Shown piece after piece: positions 1-9,469 of a stretch of DNA of 64,000 nt. The stretch comes from Methyloversatilis thermotolerans (GTDB taxonomy: Bacteria; Pseudomonadota; Gammaproteobacteria; Burkholderiales; Rhodocyclaceae): NCBI RefSeq assembly GCF_000372885.1, contig NZ_KB889967.1:3609430-3673429 (forward strand), written 5' to 3'. Below the pieces are notes generated by a model that saw nothing but the letters and a program-made list of their open reading frames with translations, was not told the origin of the DNA and did not search any database. Position 1 is the first letter of the stretch, and every line of letters begins with the position of its first letter. The translations under genes were made by a program, and so were the position numbers.

Positions 1-1161
1 GTTGCTCTGGCGTGGGGGGCGGGCCTGTATGCGTTGCGCCGGGACCTGCGCCTTGCCTGGCGCGAGCCCTGTCTGCGGCGGCCCGTCCTGGTGTTCGAGG
101 GGGACGACTGGGGTTATGGCCCGCTCGACCAGGTCGCGGCGCTGCATGCGCTGACGCGTGTCTTGTCCCGGCATGCCGACGCGCAGGGCCGGCATCCGGT
201 CATGACGCTGGGCATCATCCTGTCCGGGCCGCATCCTGCCCGGCCGGAAGATCTGGAACATGGGCTGGACCTGGACGATCCGGCCCTGGCTCCGGTGCTG
301 GAGGCGATACGGGCGGGTGTGGCGCGGGGCGTGTTTTCGCTGCAGTTGCATGGCATGCAGCACTATCACCCCGCCGTGCTGGAACGCGCCATGCAACAGG
401 ATGCCGCCCTGCAGGCGTGGCGCTGGCACCCGCTGCCCTGCACCGAGGACCTGCCGGCACCGCTGCAAAGCCGGTGGACCGATGCCTCGGTACTGCCGTC
501 GCGACCCTTGCCACGGGCCGATGTCGCGCAGCGCGCACGCGCCGAGGTCGAGCTGTTCCAGCGCGTGTTCGGGCGGATTCCAGCGGTTGCCGTGCCACCC
601 ACCTTCGTCTGGAACGATGCGGTGGAAGCGGCCTGGGCCGACGCCGGCGTGATTGCCATTGTCACGCCTGGCGAACGCTATGAAAGGCGTGGCGCAGATG
701 GCCTGCCCGAGGATACCGGCCGCTTCTATCGCAACGGTGAGCGCAGCGACGGCGGGCTGGTCGCTCTGGTGAGGGACGACTACTACGAGCCGGTGCGCGG
801 TCACGGCGCCGGGCGCGGACTGGCCGCGCTGGACCGCAAGTGGGCGCAGCGGCGCCCGTTGCTGCTGGAAACCCACCGTGCCAATTTCGTCGGTCGCCAT
901 GCCCGGCTGGCGGACAGCCTGGAAGCGCTGGATAGCTTGCTCGAGCAGGCCCTGCGCCGGCGTCCGGACCTCTGCTTCGTGTCGGTCGAGGCACTGGCGC
1001 ATGCCTATGGCGGCGCCGATGCCGACCGTCTTTTCGACCACCGTCCGTGGCCGCGCGCTCGTGCGCTGCCGGCGCGCTTGCTCACCACCGGCCGTCGCCG
1101 AAAGCTGTCGCTTGCGCTTGTCGCCACCACCATCCTGGTCGTGCTGAGCGCTTACATCTGA
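1..1161 (+). CDS. Polysaccharide-deacetylase-like membrane protein, 5' end outside the window
   Basis: The frame is open from base 1, so the gene almost certainly begins upstream; 386 codons are visible. A TTG at 34 could serve as a start, but in-frame codons before it encode a hydrophobic stretch, so I treat the gene as truncated by the window edge. The N-terminal part contains an acidic motif (VFEGDDWGYG), and later sections (AVPPTFVWND, LLETHRANFVG) resemble the NodB-like barrel of polysaccharide deacetylases. The last 20 residues form a membrane-spanning tail (LSLALVATTILVVLSAYI). A link to exopolysaccharide modification is inferred from its position beside the EpsB-type sugar transferase. 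It is not obviously the standard PEP-CTERM locus deacetylase, and the enzymatic call is tentative. Confidence 0.55.
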   Translation, partial: VALAWGAGLYALRRDLRLAWREPCLRRPVLVFEGDDWGYGPLDQVAALHALTRVLSRHADAQGRHPVMTLGIILSGPHPARPEDLEHGLDLDDPALAPVLEAIRAGVARGVFSLQLHGMQHYHPAVLERAMQQDAALQAWRWHPLPCTEDLPAPLQSRWTDASVLPSRPLPRADVAQRARAEVELFQRVFGRIPAVAVPPTFVWNDAVEAAWADAGVIAIVTPGERYERRGADGLPEDTGRFYRNGERSDGGLVALVRDDYYEPVRGHGAGRGLAALDRKWAQRRPLLLETHRANFVGRHARLADSLEALDSLLEQALRRRPDLCFVSVEALAHAYGGADADRLFDHRPWPRARALPARLLTTGRRRKLSLALVATTILVVLSAYI

Positions 1162-1463
1162 TCCGCACCGATTCACAGTTCTGTCACACTTGCGTCCCCG
1201 CAGATGGCGTTCCGGCGCTTCGGAAGCGGCTTCCGCTGTGTTGAAAATTGTGTCTCGACCGAATCTCCCCCTCCTGAAACGGCGTCGCAACGTGCTTTAG
1301 TTATCACATGCGTCATGGGCCGCTCGCTCGTGTGACCAGATTCACGCCCAATACGCGGGCATGTCCATATCGTTCGGCCTCAACGCGTGCGACGCATTTG
1401 TCGCAAAAACATATTCGGTGGGTTGCACGGCGGTTCCGGTGCAACCGGCAAAAGGGGTTGATT
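1162..1463. other. Intergenic leader of the sugar transferase gene
   Basis: About 300 bases without a convincing gene. Open frames continue through it, but they lack coding character and a start with a ribosome site. The stretch is relatively A/T-rich compared with its surroundings (for example around 1393-1416). It ends with a hairpin at 1421-1446 and a Shine-Dalgarno-like AAAGGGG at 1451-1457. It probably holds the promoter of the exopolysaccharide gene, but I could not assign -35/-10 or -24/-12 boxes with confidence. Confidence 0.5.
1421..1446 (+). promoter_or_regulatory. Inverted repeat in the leader of the sugar transferase gene
   Basis: Perfect 8-base arms GGTTGCAC (1421-1428) and GTGCAACC (1439-1446) with a 10-base spacer. 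It lies directly upstream of the ribosome-binding site for the gene starting at 1464. It could be an operator or an RNA hairpin limiting translation. No T-run follows, so it is not a classical terminator. Confidence 0.35.
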
Positions 1464-2852
1464 GTGGTCAGACTGTTCAGTCATTACGTACCCTCCGTCA
1501 CGCTCATGAGACTTGTTGCTGAGGCGGTCCTGCTTCTGATCGCGGGTTTTGGCGCAGCCTGGATCAGTTCCCCGGGCGGCATCGATACGCTGTTGCCTGC
1601 GCTGTTGCCCGCATCCGTGTTCGCCCTGCTGATGACCCTGCTCATGAGCGCGCTCGGGCTCTACCAGCGCGAACAGCCGCGCAATCTGCTGGAACTGGTC
1701 GGTCGCGTGCTGTTCGCCTTCCTGCTTGGCCTGCCGGTCGCCTACCTCGTGTTCCGCCTCCTGCCACAAGGCAGCGTGGCGATGCCGGCCCTGGACGTGT
1801 CCCTCTGTCTCGGCTTCGGCGGCATCCTGCTGCTGCGCGCCGCCTCCTTCGTACAGGCCGATGGTGCCGGCATGTTCGTGCGCCGCATCCTGGTCGTCGG
1901 CACCGGTGCCGAGGCGGCGTCGGTCTGGGCCGCGGTATCGAATTCCGCCAGTTCGACCCACACCATTGTCGGTTTCGTGCCGGTCGCCTCGGACAGCTCG
2001 ATTGACGTGCCGTCCAGCATGGTGCTGCCGGAAGGCAGTTGCGTGATGCAGAAGGCGCGCGAATTCCGCGCCAACGAAATCGTCGTGGCGGTGCGCGAGC
2101 GTCGCGGCGGAGTGCTTCCGCTGCGCGAACTGCTGGATTGCAAGCTGGCCGGCGTGACGGTGAACGACCTGTCGAGCTTCTTCGAACGCATGCGCGGCCA
2201 GGTCCGCCTGGACACGCTGCGCGCGAGCTGGCTGATCTATGGCGACGGTTTCCGCCAAGGTTTCGCCCGTGCCGCCGTCAAGCGCGTGTTCGACATTGCG
2301 GCGGCCAGCGTGCTGCTGGTGCTGACCGCGCCCATCATGCTGCTGACCGCCATCGCCATCGCGATCGAATCCGGATGTCCGGTCATCTATCGCCAGGAGC
2401 GTGTCGGCCAGGGTGGCCGCACCTTCAAGGTGCTCAAGTTCCGCAGCATGCGGCTCGACGCCGAAGCCGACGGCAAGCCGCGCTGGGCGGGCAGCAACGA
2501 CGACCGCATCACCCGCATCGGCCATTTCATCCGTCGCACCCGCATCGACGAGCTGCCGCAGATCTTCAATGTGCTGCATGGCGACATGAGCTTCGTCGGT
2601 CCGCGTCCGGAGCGCCCGTATTTCGTCGATCAGCTCACTGACCAGATTCCGTTCTATGCCGCCCGTCACAGCGTGAAGCCGGGTATCACCGGCTGGGCCC
2701 AGGTGCGCTACAGCTATGGCGCTTCGGTGGACGACGCGGTGCAGAAGCTGCAGTACGACCTGTACTACGTGAAAAACCACACGCTTTTCCTCGATCTGCT
2801 CGTGCTGCTGCAGACCGTGCGCGTGGTGCTGACCGGAGAGGGCGCACGCTGA
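1464..2852 (+). CDS. EpsB-type undecaprenyl-phosphate sugar transferase (PEP-CTERM/exopolysaccharide locus)
   Basis: This 462-residue protein has an N-terminal membrane region, a central nucleotide-binding-like section (RRILVVGTGAEAASVW), and a C-terminal bacterial sugar transferase domain. That domain shows the membrane segment after KRVFDIAAAS, the YRQERVGQGG and LKFRSM motifs, and RIDELPQI. The family transfers the first sugar-1-phosphate to undecaprenyl phosphate at the inner membrane and so primes exopolysaccharide repeat synthesis. I chose the GTG at 1464 because AAAGGGG sits seven bases upstream and the N-terminus VVRLFSHYVP resembles the short start of the PEP-CTERM-associated subfamily. 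An in-frame start at 1308 would add about 50 residues of non-coding character. It precedes prsK, prsR and prsT, as is usual for this locus type. Confidence 0.88.
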   Translation: MVRLFSHYVPSVTLMRLVAEAVLLLIAGFGAAWISSPGGIDTLLPALLPASVFALLMTLLMSALGLYQREQPRNLLELVGRVLFAFLLGLPVAYLVFRLLPQGSVAMPALDVSLCLGFGGILLLRAASFVQADGAGMFVRRILVVGTGAEAASVWAAVSNSASSTHTIVGFVPVASDSSIDVPSSMVLPEGSCVMQKAREFRANEIVVAVRERRGGVLPLRELLDCKLAGVTVNDLSSFFERMRGQVRLDTLRASWLIYGDGFRQGFARAAVKRVFDIAAASVLLVLTAPIMLLTAIAIAIESGCPVIYRQERVGQGGRTFKVLKFRSMRLDAEADGKPRWAGSNDDRITRIGHFIRRTRIDELPQIFNVLHGDMSFVGPRPERPYFVDQLTDQIPFYAARHSVKPGITGWAQVRYSYGASVDDAVQKLQYDLYYVKNHTLFLDLLVLLQTVRVVLTGEGAR

Positions 2853-3197
2853 ACGCATCGGTGTGCAGTCCGTCGGACGGGCCGTTGCAGTCCGGTTCGT
2901 GACATGTCACCGCATGACGGGTCCGGTCCAGGACCCGTACCTTCTTCCGCTGTGTTCAAATCGCAGGCTTGAAGCGCCTGAAGCACCGAGATGCGACGAC
3001 GAGCCGGACGGAGGGTCGTGCCCTAGCCGCGCGCCGTCAGCAGTGGCTTGGCGGGCTGCACCGAGCGCCGTCACGTGCATTTTCGACGTGAGTGCCTCCG
3101 CTTCCGTGCAAGCAGGTCGTTTCCGGTGGGAATGGTCGCCGCTGTGCCGACAGCCCGATCATTCCCGGTACATGCGGACCTGACGTTTCCTTCGTCG
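2853..3197. other. Intergenic region between the sugar transferase gene and prsK
   Basis: About 345 bases without a supported gene. It contains a perfect 12-base palindrome GTGACATGTCAC at 2899-2910. A hairpin follows with arms ACGGGTCC (2917-2924) and GGACCCGT (2931-2938), 65 bases after the preceding stop. This may be a weak terminator (no clean T-run) and a promoter region for prsK. I see no strong promoter boxes. Confidence 0.45.
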
Positions 3198-5285
3198 ATG
3201 GACTTTCTTCCCGCCAGCGTGGCGCTGTATGCGTATTCCGCCGCGGCGTGCGCATTCCTCATCTTCATGCTGCAACTGCTGCTGGGAGCGGGCCAGTCCG
3301 CGCGCGCGCGGCTGCTTGCCTGGACCATGGGCGCAGGGGCGGCATGGTGCGGGGGTCAGGCCGTCTTCGCCTGGGCGCCCGGCCGTCTTGCCTGGGCGCT
3401 GGCCCATGCGGCCGACGCGCTGCACGCCCTGCTGTTCATGACTTTCATGCTCGCCTGCGTCGTGGACCCGGTCGGGCGACAGCGCGTGCGCGTTCTTCTG
3501 CTGCGCGCGCCGTGGCTGTTCAAGGCGGGGCTGTCGGGCGCACTCCTGTCGTCGCTGGCCTACGCGTTGTGCGCATGGCTGCTGCCGGGCAACCGGGACA
3601 TGCTGGTGTGGTTCACCGGCGCAGGCCTGGCTCTCAGCCTGCTCGGCATCATGATGACCGAACAGTTCTATCGCAACACGCCGCGCGAGTGGCGCTGGGG
3701 CGTGAAGCCCATGGCCCTGGGCCTGGCGTTCACGCTCATGTTCGACCTGTTTTTTTTCGCCGAGTCGCTGATGTTCCGCGAGCTCGATTCCAATCTGTGG
3801 TCGGTGCGCGGCCTGCTGCATGCGATCGCGATTCCGCTCTTTGCCGCGTCCAGCGCCCGCATACGCGAGTGGTCGATACGCATCAATGTGTCGCGCGAAG
3901 CGGTCTTCCACACCTCGGCGCTGCTCATGGTGGGCGCCGCCCTGCTCATCATCGCGCTGGCCGGCTATTACGTGCGCTTCTTCGGGGGGGCCTGGGGGCA
4001 GGCCCTGCAGACCGTCGTGCTGGCGAGCGGGGCACTCGGTCTGCTGGCGTCCATCGCGTCCGGCAGCGTGCGGGCGCGCCTGCGCGTATTCGTGAACAAG
4101 CACTTCTTCAGCCTGCGCTACGACTACCGCGCCGAGTGGCTCAAGCTCGCGGACACGCTGTACCGCGCATCGAGCGTACCGATGCTGCGCGAGGCGGCGA
4201 TACGCGTGATGGCGGATCTGGTGGAAAGTCCGGGCGGCATGCTGTGGCTGCGCAACGACAGGGGGCAGTATGCGCCGGCGGCCCGCCTCAATCTGCCGGA
4301 ACTGGTCGCGGAGGAACCCGCCGACAGCCCGCTGGTGGCGCTTCTGCTGGGGCGCATGTGGGTGGTGAACCTCGAGGAGTATCGTGCCCGCCCCGGCGCC
4401 TATGGCAATCTGAGGCTGCCGCAATGGGTGAGCCTCATTCCCGATGCGTGGCTCATCACCCCGCTCGGCAGCGAAGACATGCCGCTCGGCTTCGTCGTGC
4501 TGTGCCGGCCGCGAGCGGTGATGGACCTGAACTGGGAAGTGCGCGACCTGCTGAAGACCGCCGGCCGCCAGGTCGCCGGTGTACTCAACCAGACGCAGGC
4601 GATGGAGGCCCTGATAGAGGCGAAGAAGTTCGAAGCCTTCTCGAAGATGAGCGCCTTCGTCGTGCACGACCTGAAAAATCTGATCGCACAGTTGTCGCTG
4701 CTGCTGCGCAATGCGGAGAAACATCGCGACAATCCCGAGTTCCAGCAGGACATGCTGGAAACGATAGAGCACGCGGTCGGCCGCATGAACAGCATGCTCC
4801 TGCAACTGCGTTCCGGCACCCAGCCGATCGAGCAGGCCGCGCCGGTCGCGCTGTCGCCCTTGCTGGAGCGTCTGCATCGCACCCGCTCGCGAGCCGCGGT
4901 CCCGCTGCAACTGGAAGTCGAGGACGGCCTGGTCATCCGGGCGCACGAAGACAGGATAGAACGGGTTGTGGGGCATCTTGTGCAGAATGCACTGGATGCC
5001 ACGCCGCAAAGCGGTAAAGTCAGTATCAGGGCGCGGAGGAATGCCGGCGATGTCGTGGTCGAGGTCGAGGACAGCGGCTGCGGCATGACCGAGGAATTCA
5101 TCCGCGAGCGCCTGTTCAAGCCCTTCCAGTCCACCAAGGCGAACGGCATGGGCATCGGCGCGTATGAAAGCTTCCGCTACATCCAGGACCTGGGCGGGCG
5201 TATCGAAGTAAAGAGTGAACCGGGCAGAGGCAGTCTGTTCCGGCTTGTTTTTCCTCAGCAGACGGCCGACCACGCCGTCACCTGA
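3198..5285 (+). CDS. prsK: PEP-CTERM system sensor histidine kinase PrsK
   Basis: A 695-residue membrane histidine kinase. The N-terminal third is a series of hydrophobic helices (from LYAYSAAACAFLIF to about residue 290). A GAF-like region follows, then the kinase core. The phosphoacceptor is His490 in FVVHDLKNLIAQ, and the ATPase domain shows the N box (LVQNALDATP), the G1 motif (VEDSGCGM) and the G2 region (NGMGIGAYES). PrsK/PrsR pairs are the known regulators associated with PEP-CTERM/exosortase loci. The ATG at 3198 gives a family-like length and an N-terminus directly entering a membrane helix. No strong ribosome site precedes it, so a start upstream (to 3048) cannot be excluded. prsR follows after 11 bases. 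Confidence 0.9.
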   Translation: MDFLPASVALYAYSAAACAFLIFMLQLLLGAGQSARARLLAWTMGAGAAWCGGQAVFAWAPGRLAWALAHAADALHALLFMTFMLACVVDPVGRQRVRVLLLRAPWLFKAGLSGALLSSLAYALCAWLLPGNRDMLVWFTGAGLALSLLGIMMTEQFYRNTPREWRWGVKPMALGLAFTLMFDLFFFAESLMFRELDSNLWSVRGLLHAIAIPLFAASSARIREWSIRINVSREAVFHTSALLMVGAALLIIALAGYYVRFFGGAWGQALQTVVLASGALGLLASIASGSVRARLRVFVNKHFFSLRYDYRAEWLKLADTLYRASSVPMLREAAIRVMADLVESPGGMLWLRNDRGQYAPAARLNLPELVAEEPADSPLVALLLGRMWVVNLEEYRARPGAYGNLRLPQWVSLIPDAWLITPLGSEDMPLGFVVLCRPRAVMDLNWEVRDLLKTAGRQVAGVLNQTQAMEALIEAKKFEAFSKMSAFVVHDLKNLIAQLSLLLRNAEKHRDNPEFQQDMLETIEHAVGRMNSMLLQLRSGTQPIEQAAPVALSPLLERLHRTRSRAAVPLQLEVEDGLVIRAHEDRIERVVGHLVQNALDATPQSGKVSIRARRNAGDVVVEVEDSGCGMTEEFIRERLFKPFQSTKANGMGIGAYESFRYIQDLGGRIEVKSEPGRGSLFRLVFPQQTADHAVT

Positions 5286-5296
5286 CCGGGAGTCAC

Positions 5297-6646
5297 ATGG
5301 CTGAAAAGGGTCGCACGCTGCTGATCGTCGAGGACGATCCGGCATTGCAGAAACAGATGCGCTGGAGCTTCGATGGTTACGAGGTGGTGCTCGCCAGCGA
5401 TCGGGAATCTGCACTGGCGCAGATCCGGCGCCATGAACCGGCGGTGATCACGATGGACCTCGGCCTGCCCCCCGCGCCGGACGATGTGACCGAGGGCATG
5501 GCCCTGCTGGGCGACATCATGGCGCTGTCGCCGCAGTCCAAGGTGATCGTGCTGACCGGACAGAATGACCGGGCGAACGCGCTGCGCGCCATAGGCATGG
5601 GCGCATACGATTTCTACGCCAAGCCCTTCGAACCTGAACTGCTGGCACTGCTGATCGAGCGCGCTTTCCGCCTGTACGACCTGCAGGCCGAGAACACCCG
5701 GCTCGCCAACCAGAACCTCGGTGCGGAAGGCCGTTTCATCACGCGCGATGCCAATATGCTGCGTGTGCTGCGCACGGTCGAAAAGGTATCCGCGACGCGC
5801 GCCACCGTGCTGCTGCTCGGCGAGAGCGGCACCGGCAAGGAAGTGCTGGCGAAAACCTTGCACGACCGATCCGAGCGTGCGGGCGAGCGTTTCGTGGCGA
5901 TCAACTGCGCGGCTATTCCCGACAACCTGCTGGAAAGCGAACTGTTCGGTTACGAGAAGGGGGCCTTCACCGGTGCCACGAAGCAGACGCCGGGCAAGAT
6001 CGAGGTGGCACACAAGGGGACGCTTTTCCTCGACGAAATCGGCGATCTGCCCGGCCCGCTGCAGGCCAAGCTGCTGCGCTTCCTGCAGGAGCGCGTGATC
6101 GAACGCCTGGGCGGGCGTGACGAGATTCCCATCGATGTGCGCGTGGTCTGTGCCACGCACCAGAACCTGCAGGGGCTGATTTCCGAGGGGCGGTTCCGCG
6201 AGGATCTCTATTACCGACTGGCGGAAATCGTGGTCACCATCCCGCCGCTGCGCGAGCGCGAGGGTGATGCGGCACTGCTGGCGCATTCCTTTGTCCGCCG
6301 CTTCGCCGGCGAACAGGGGCGCGGCTCGCTCACGCTGTCGCGCGAGGCCGTCGGCGCAATAGAGGCGCACAACTGGCCGGGCAATGTGCGCGAACTCGAG
6401 AACTGCATGAAGCGCGCGACCATCATGGCGGATGGCAACCAGATATCGGTGGACGACCTGGGGCTGAAACCGGCCAGCGAAAAGACTGCGTTCTTCAATC
6501 TGCGTCAGATACGCGAAGAGGCCGAACGCAAGGCGGTGGTGACCGTGCTGGCCAAGGTGGATGGCAATATGGTGAAGGCGGCCGAGCTTCTGGGCATCAG
6601 CCGCCCCACCCTTTACGACCTGATGAACCGTTTCGGTCTGCGCTGA
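5297..6646 (+). CDS. prsR: PEP-CTERM-box sigma-54 response regulator PrsR
   Basis: A 449-residue NtrC-type regulator. Its receiver domain has phosphoacceptor Asp54 (ITMDLGLPP). The AAA+ sigma-54 interaction domain carries Walker A GESGTGKE, the sigma-54 contact loop GAFTGA, and Walker B LFLDEIGD. A C-terminal Fis-type helix-turn-helix follows (MVKAAELLGISRPTLYDL). It is expected to be phosphorylated by PrsK and to drive RpoN-dependent transcription of PEP-CTERM protein genes. That role is known for the family; the targets here are inferred. GGGAG lies upstream of the ATG, and the gene is co-directional with prsK and prsT with short gaps. All catalytic motifs look intact. Confidence 0.94.
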   Translation: MAEKGRTLLIVEDDPALQKQMRWSFDGYEVVLASDRESALAQIRRHEPAVITMDLGLPPAPDDVTEGMALLGDIMALSPQSKVIVLTGQNDRANALRAIGMGAYDFYAKPFEPELLALLIERAFRLYDLQAENTRLANQNLGAEGRFITRDANMLRVLRTVEKVSATRATVLLLGESGTGKEVLAKTLHDRSERAGERFVAINCAAIPDNLLESELFGYEKGAFTGATKQTPGKIEVAHKGTLFLDEIGDLPGPLQAKLLRFLQERVIERLGGRDEIPIDVRVVCATHQNLQGLISEGRFREDLYYRLAEIVVTIPPLREREGDAALLAHSFVRRFAGEQGRGSLTLSREAVGAIEAHNWPGNVRELENCMKRATIMADGNQISVDDLGLKPASEKTAFFNLRQIREEAERKAVVTVLAKVDGNMVKAAELLGISRPTLYDLMNRFGLR

Positions 6647-6661
6647 AGCGCAGGAGATTCC

Positions 6662-9445
6662 ATGAATTCACGCAATGCACTGAAGGTGACCCGACGGCTC
6701 GCCCTGGCCGCGGCGCTCGGGGTCGCCCTGGCGGCCTGCTCGGCCAGGCAGACACCGGAAGAACTGCTGCAGCAGGCGACGGCGGCGATGGAAGCCAAGG
6801 ATCTGTCCAGCGCAGCCATTCAGTTGAAGAACGCGCTCCAGATCAATCCGGATTTCGCGGCGGCACGCCTCGCGCTGGGAACGGTGTCCTATCGCATGCG
6901 CGACATGGCGTCAGCCGAGAAGGAGCTGAATCGTGCGCTGGAACTGGGCGCGTCGAAGGACGAGGCGGTGCCCTTGCTGGCCAGGCTGCTCGCCGAAACC
7001 GGCCAGTTCCAGTTGATCACCACGCGCTTTTCCACGACCCGGCTGGATCAACCGGGAAGTCAGGCCATTCTCGATGCCGCGCTCGGATACGCGGATCTCG
7101 CCGCGCGCAACACGGAAGCGGCGGGCCGGCACTTCGACAGCGCCATCGCGGTGCTGCCGGAAGAGCCCTTCGTGGTGGTCGGCAAGGCGCGCCAGCTCGC
7201 CTATGCCAATCGTTTCGGCGACGCGCGGGCTCTGCTGAAGCCCTTGCTGGTCGACAATCCGGCCAATGCCGAGGCGTGGTTCCTGGACGGGGAAATGCTC
7301 AAGCTCGAGGGCAGTTCCGAACAGTCGATCGCGGCCTATCGCAAGGTGGCGTCCCTGCGCCCCGATCTCGTAGCCGCCCGTCGTCTGGTGGTGAGCGCCC
7401 TGATCGAGGCGCGTCGCTACGATGACGCGAGGCAGGAACTGGACGCCTTGCGCAAGGCCACGCCACAGGCGCTCGAGGTGGATTATCTGAATGCCTACCT
7501 GCTTGCCAGCACGCAGAAGTACGAGGAGGCGCGCGCAAGCGTAGACAAGGTGCTGTCCAAGTCGCCGGACAATCTGCCTGCCCTGTCGCTGGCGGCACTG
7601 GTGTCTTTCGAGTTGCAGGCCTATGCGCAGGCGGAACAGTACGCCGAAAAGGTGATTGCACGCGGCGCCGATTCCCTGCTGATGCGCAAGGTGCTGATAG
7701 GCAGCTATCTGCGCACCGGACGCGTCGCCAAGGCCCAGCAGTCGCTCGCGCCGGTGCTCAAGGCCAACCCGACTCATCCTGAAGTGCTCGCCCTGGCGGG
7801 TCAGGTGCAACTGGCCAGCGGCGAAAGCGAAGCCGCGCTGAAGTCCTTCGAAGGATCGTTGCGCGGACGTCCCGACGACGTGAATGCGTTGTCCCAGGTC
7901 GGGCTGGTCCGTCTTGCGAATGGCGATTACGACGGGGGCGTCAAGGCGTTGGAGTCGGCGGCGTCCAGGGACACCGAAGCGCGCGCCGACCTCATGCTGG
8001 TGCTGGCCCATCTGCGCAACAGCAAGCCCGACGCAGCGATCGAGGCACTGAATGCGCTGGCCAGGAAGCGACCGGAAGATCCGATTGCCGCCAATCTGCG
8101 CGGATCGGCCTATCTGATGAAACGCGACATGCCGGCCGCGCGCGCGGCCTTCGAGCAGGCGCTGAAACTGCAGCCCACCTATTTCCCGGCCGTATCCAAT
8201 CTGGCGCGTCTCGATGTCGCCGAAGGCAAGGTCGATGCCGCGGGCAAACGCTTCGAGCGCGTGCTGGAACAGGATGCCGATCACCTTGATGCGCTGCTTG
8301 CGCTTGCCGGCCTCAAGGCGCAGAAACCCGAGGGTGTGGCGGACGCCGAGCGCCTGCTCGAACGCGCGGTCAAGGCACACCCCAAGGCGCTGCAGCCGCG
8401 CGCGGCGCTGGTACAGCTGGCGCGCCTGCGCGGCGACCGGGACAAGGCCATCGCTGCGGCACAGGACGCGGTGAACGCCATGCCGGGCGATGCCCGCATG
8501 CTCGAACTGCTTGCCAATCTCCAGGCGGAAGCGGGCAAGCCGGATCAGGTCGAGGCGACATTGCGCAAGGCGGTGGAGGCGGCGCCCAATGACGCGAACC
8601 TGCTGAGCCAGCTGGCGGTTGCACTGACGAATGCAGGCAAATGGGGCGAAGCCGAACAGATCGTGCGCAAGGCCATACAGTTGCAGCCTGATGCGCCCAA
8701 TTTCATGGTGCAGCTCGCAGCCGTCCATGTCGGTCGCAAATCCTTCGCCGACGCAATGCAGGTGGCAACCGACATCCAGAAGAAGTTTCCCAAGCGGTCG
8801 GTGGGCTGGATGGTCGCGGGCGATGTGCAACTGGCATCCGGACAGCGGTCTGCCGCGCTGTCGTCGTTCCGCCAGGCCTATGCGCTGGAGCCTTCGGCCG
8901 GCGTGCTCATCCGTCTGCTGTCGGTACTTGATCTGGACGGACAGAAGGCCGAGATCGTCCGGCTTGCCGACGCGTGGCAGCAGAAAAATCCGAAGGATGT
9001 GGCGGTGCAGATCCATCTGGCCGATACCGATCTGGTGCGGGGCCATTACGAGGCTGCGGTGGCGCGGTATCAGAAAATCAACGCGCTTGCGCCGGACAAT
9101 GTGCTGGTGCTGAACAATCTGGCCTGGGGTCTGATGAAGCTCAACAATCCTTCGGCGCTGAGCTATGCGGAGCGCGCCTACCGTCGCGCGGGCAACAATC
9201 CTGCCGTGCTGGATACCTATGGACAGGTGCTGATCAGTGCCGACAAGAAGGCGGAAGGACTTGCCATGCTGCGCCGTGCGGTGGAAAAGGCGCCGCAGGC
9301 GAACGATGTGCGACTGAATCTCGCGCGCGCCCTGGTTCAGGGCGGGTTGAAGGATGAGGCGCGTCCGCATCTCGAAAAACTTGCGGCCTTGGGGCGTAAC
9401 TATCCCGGCTCGGCGGAAGCCGCCGCGCTGCTGAAATCACTGTGA
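6662..9445 (+). CDS. prsT: PEP-CTERM system TPR-repeat lipoprotein PrsT
   Basis: A 927-residue exported lipoprotein. The signal peptide ends in a lipobox (VALAAC, Cys at about residue 22). The rest is an almost uninterrupted array of tetratricopeptide-like helical pairs (for example NPDFAAARLALGTV, HPEVLALAGQVQLASG, PNDANLLSQLAVALTNAG, NVLVLNNLAWGLMKL). The length matches the roughly 900-residue PrsT family found with PrsK/PrsR. Its role is thought to be a periplasmic or outer-membrane scaffold for exopolysaccharide and PEP-CTERM export, but this is not established in detail. It begins 15 bases after prsR with an AGGAG-like site, which suggests one transcript. Confidence 0.92.
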   Translation: MNSRNALKVTRRLALAAALGVALAACSARQTPEELLQQATAAMEAKDLSSAAIQLKNALQINPDFAAARLALGTVSYRMRDMASAEKELNRALELGASKDEAVPLLARLLAETGQFQLITTRFSTTRLDQPGSQAILDAALGYADLAARNTEAAGRHFDSAIAVLPEEPFVVVGKARQLAYANRFGDARALLKPLLVDNPANAEAWFLDGEMLKLEGSSEQSIAAYRKVASLRPDLVAARRLVVSALIEARRYDDARQELDALRKATPQALEVDYLNAYLLASTQKYEEARASVDKVLSKSPDNLPALSLAALVSFELQAYAQAEQYAEKVIARGADSLLMRKVLIGSYLRTGRVAKAQQSLAPVLKANPTHPEVLALAGQVQLASGESEAALKSFEGSLRGRPDDVNALSQVGLVRLANGDYDGGVKALESAASRDTEARADLMLVLAHLRNSKPDAAIEALNALARKRPEDPIAANLRGSAYLMKRDMPAARAAFEQALKLQPTYFPAVSNLARLDVAEGKVDAAGKRFERVLEQDADHLDALLALAGLKAQKPEGVADAERLLERAVKAHPKALQPRAALVQLARLRGDRDKAIAAAQDAVNAMPGDARMLELLANLQAEAGKPDQVEATLRKAVEAAPNDANLLSQLAVALTNAGKWGEAEQIVRKAIQLQPDAPNFMVQLAAVHVGRKSFADAMQVATDIQKKFPKRSVGWMVAGDVQLASGQRSAALSSFRQAYALEPSAGVLIRLLSVLDLDGQKAEIVRLADAWQQKNPKDVAVQIHLADTDLVRGHYEAAVARYQKINALAPDNVLVLNNLAWGLMKLNNPSALSYAERAYRRAGNNPAVLDTYGQVLISADKKAEGLAMLRRAVEKAPQANDVRLNLARALVQGGLKDEARPHLEKLAALGRNYPGSAEAAALLKSL

Positions 9446-9469
9446 ACATCATCTAACTAGGAGCTCCAG

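Noticed and set aside
6911-9370. An 819-codon minus-strand frame opposite prsT
   Set aside because: Shadow of the TPR gene; composition typical of antisense translation of G+C-rich repeats.
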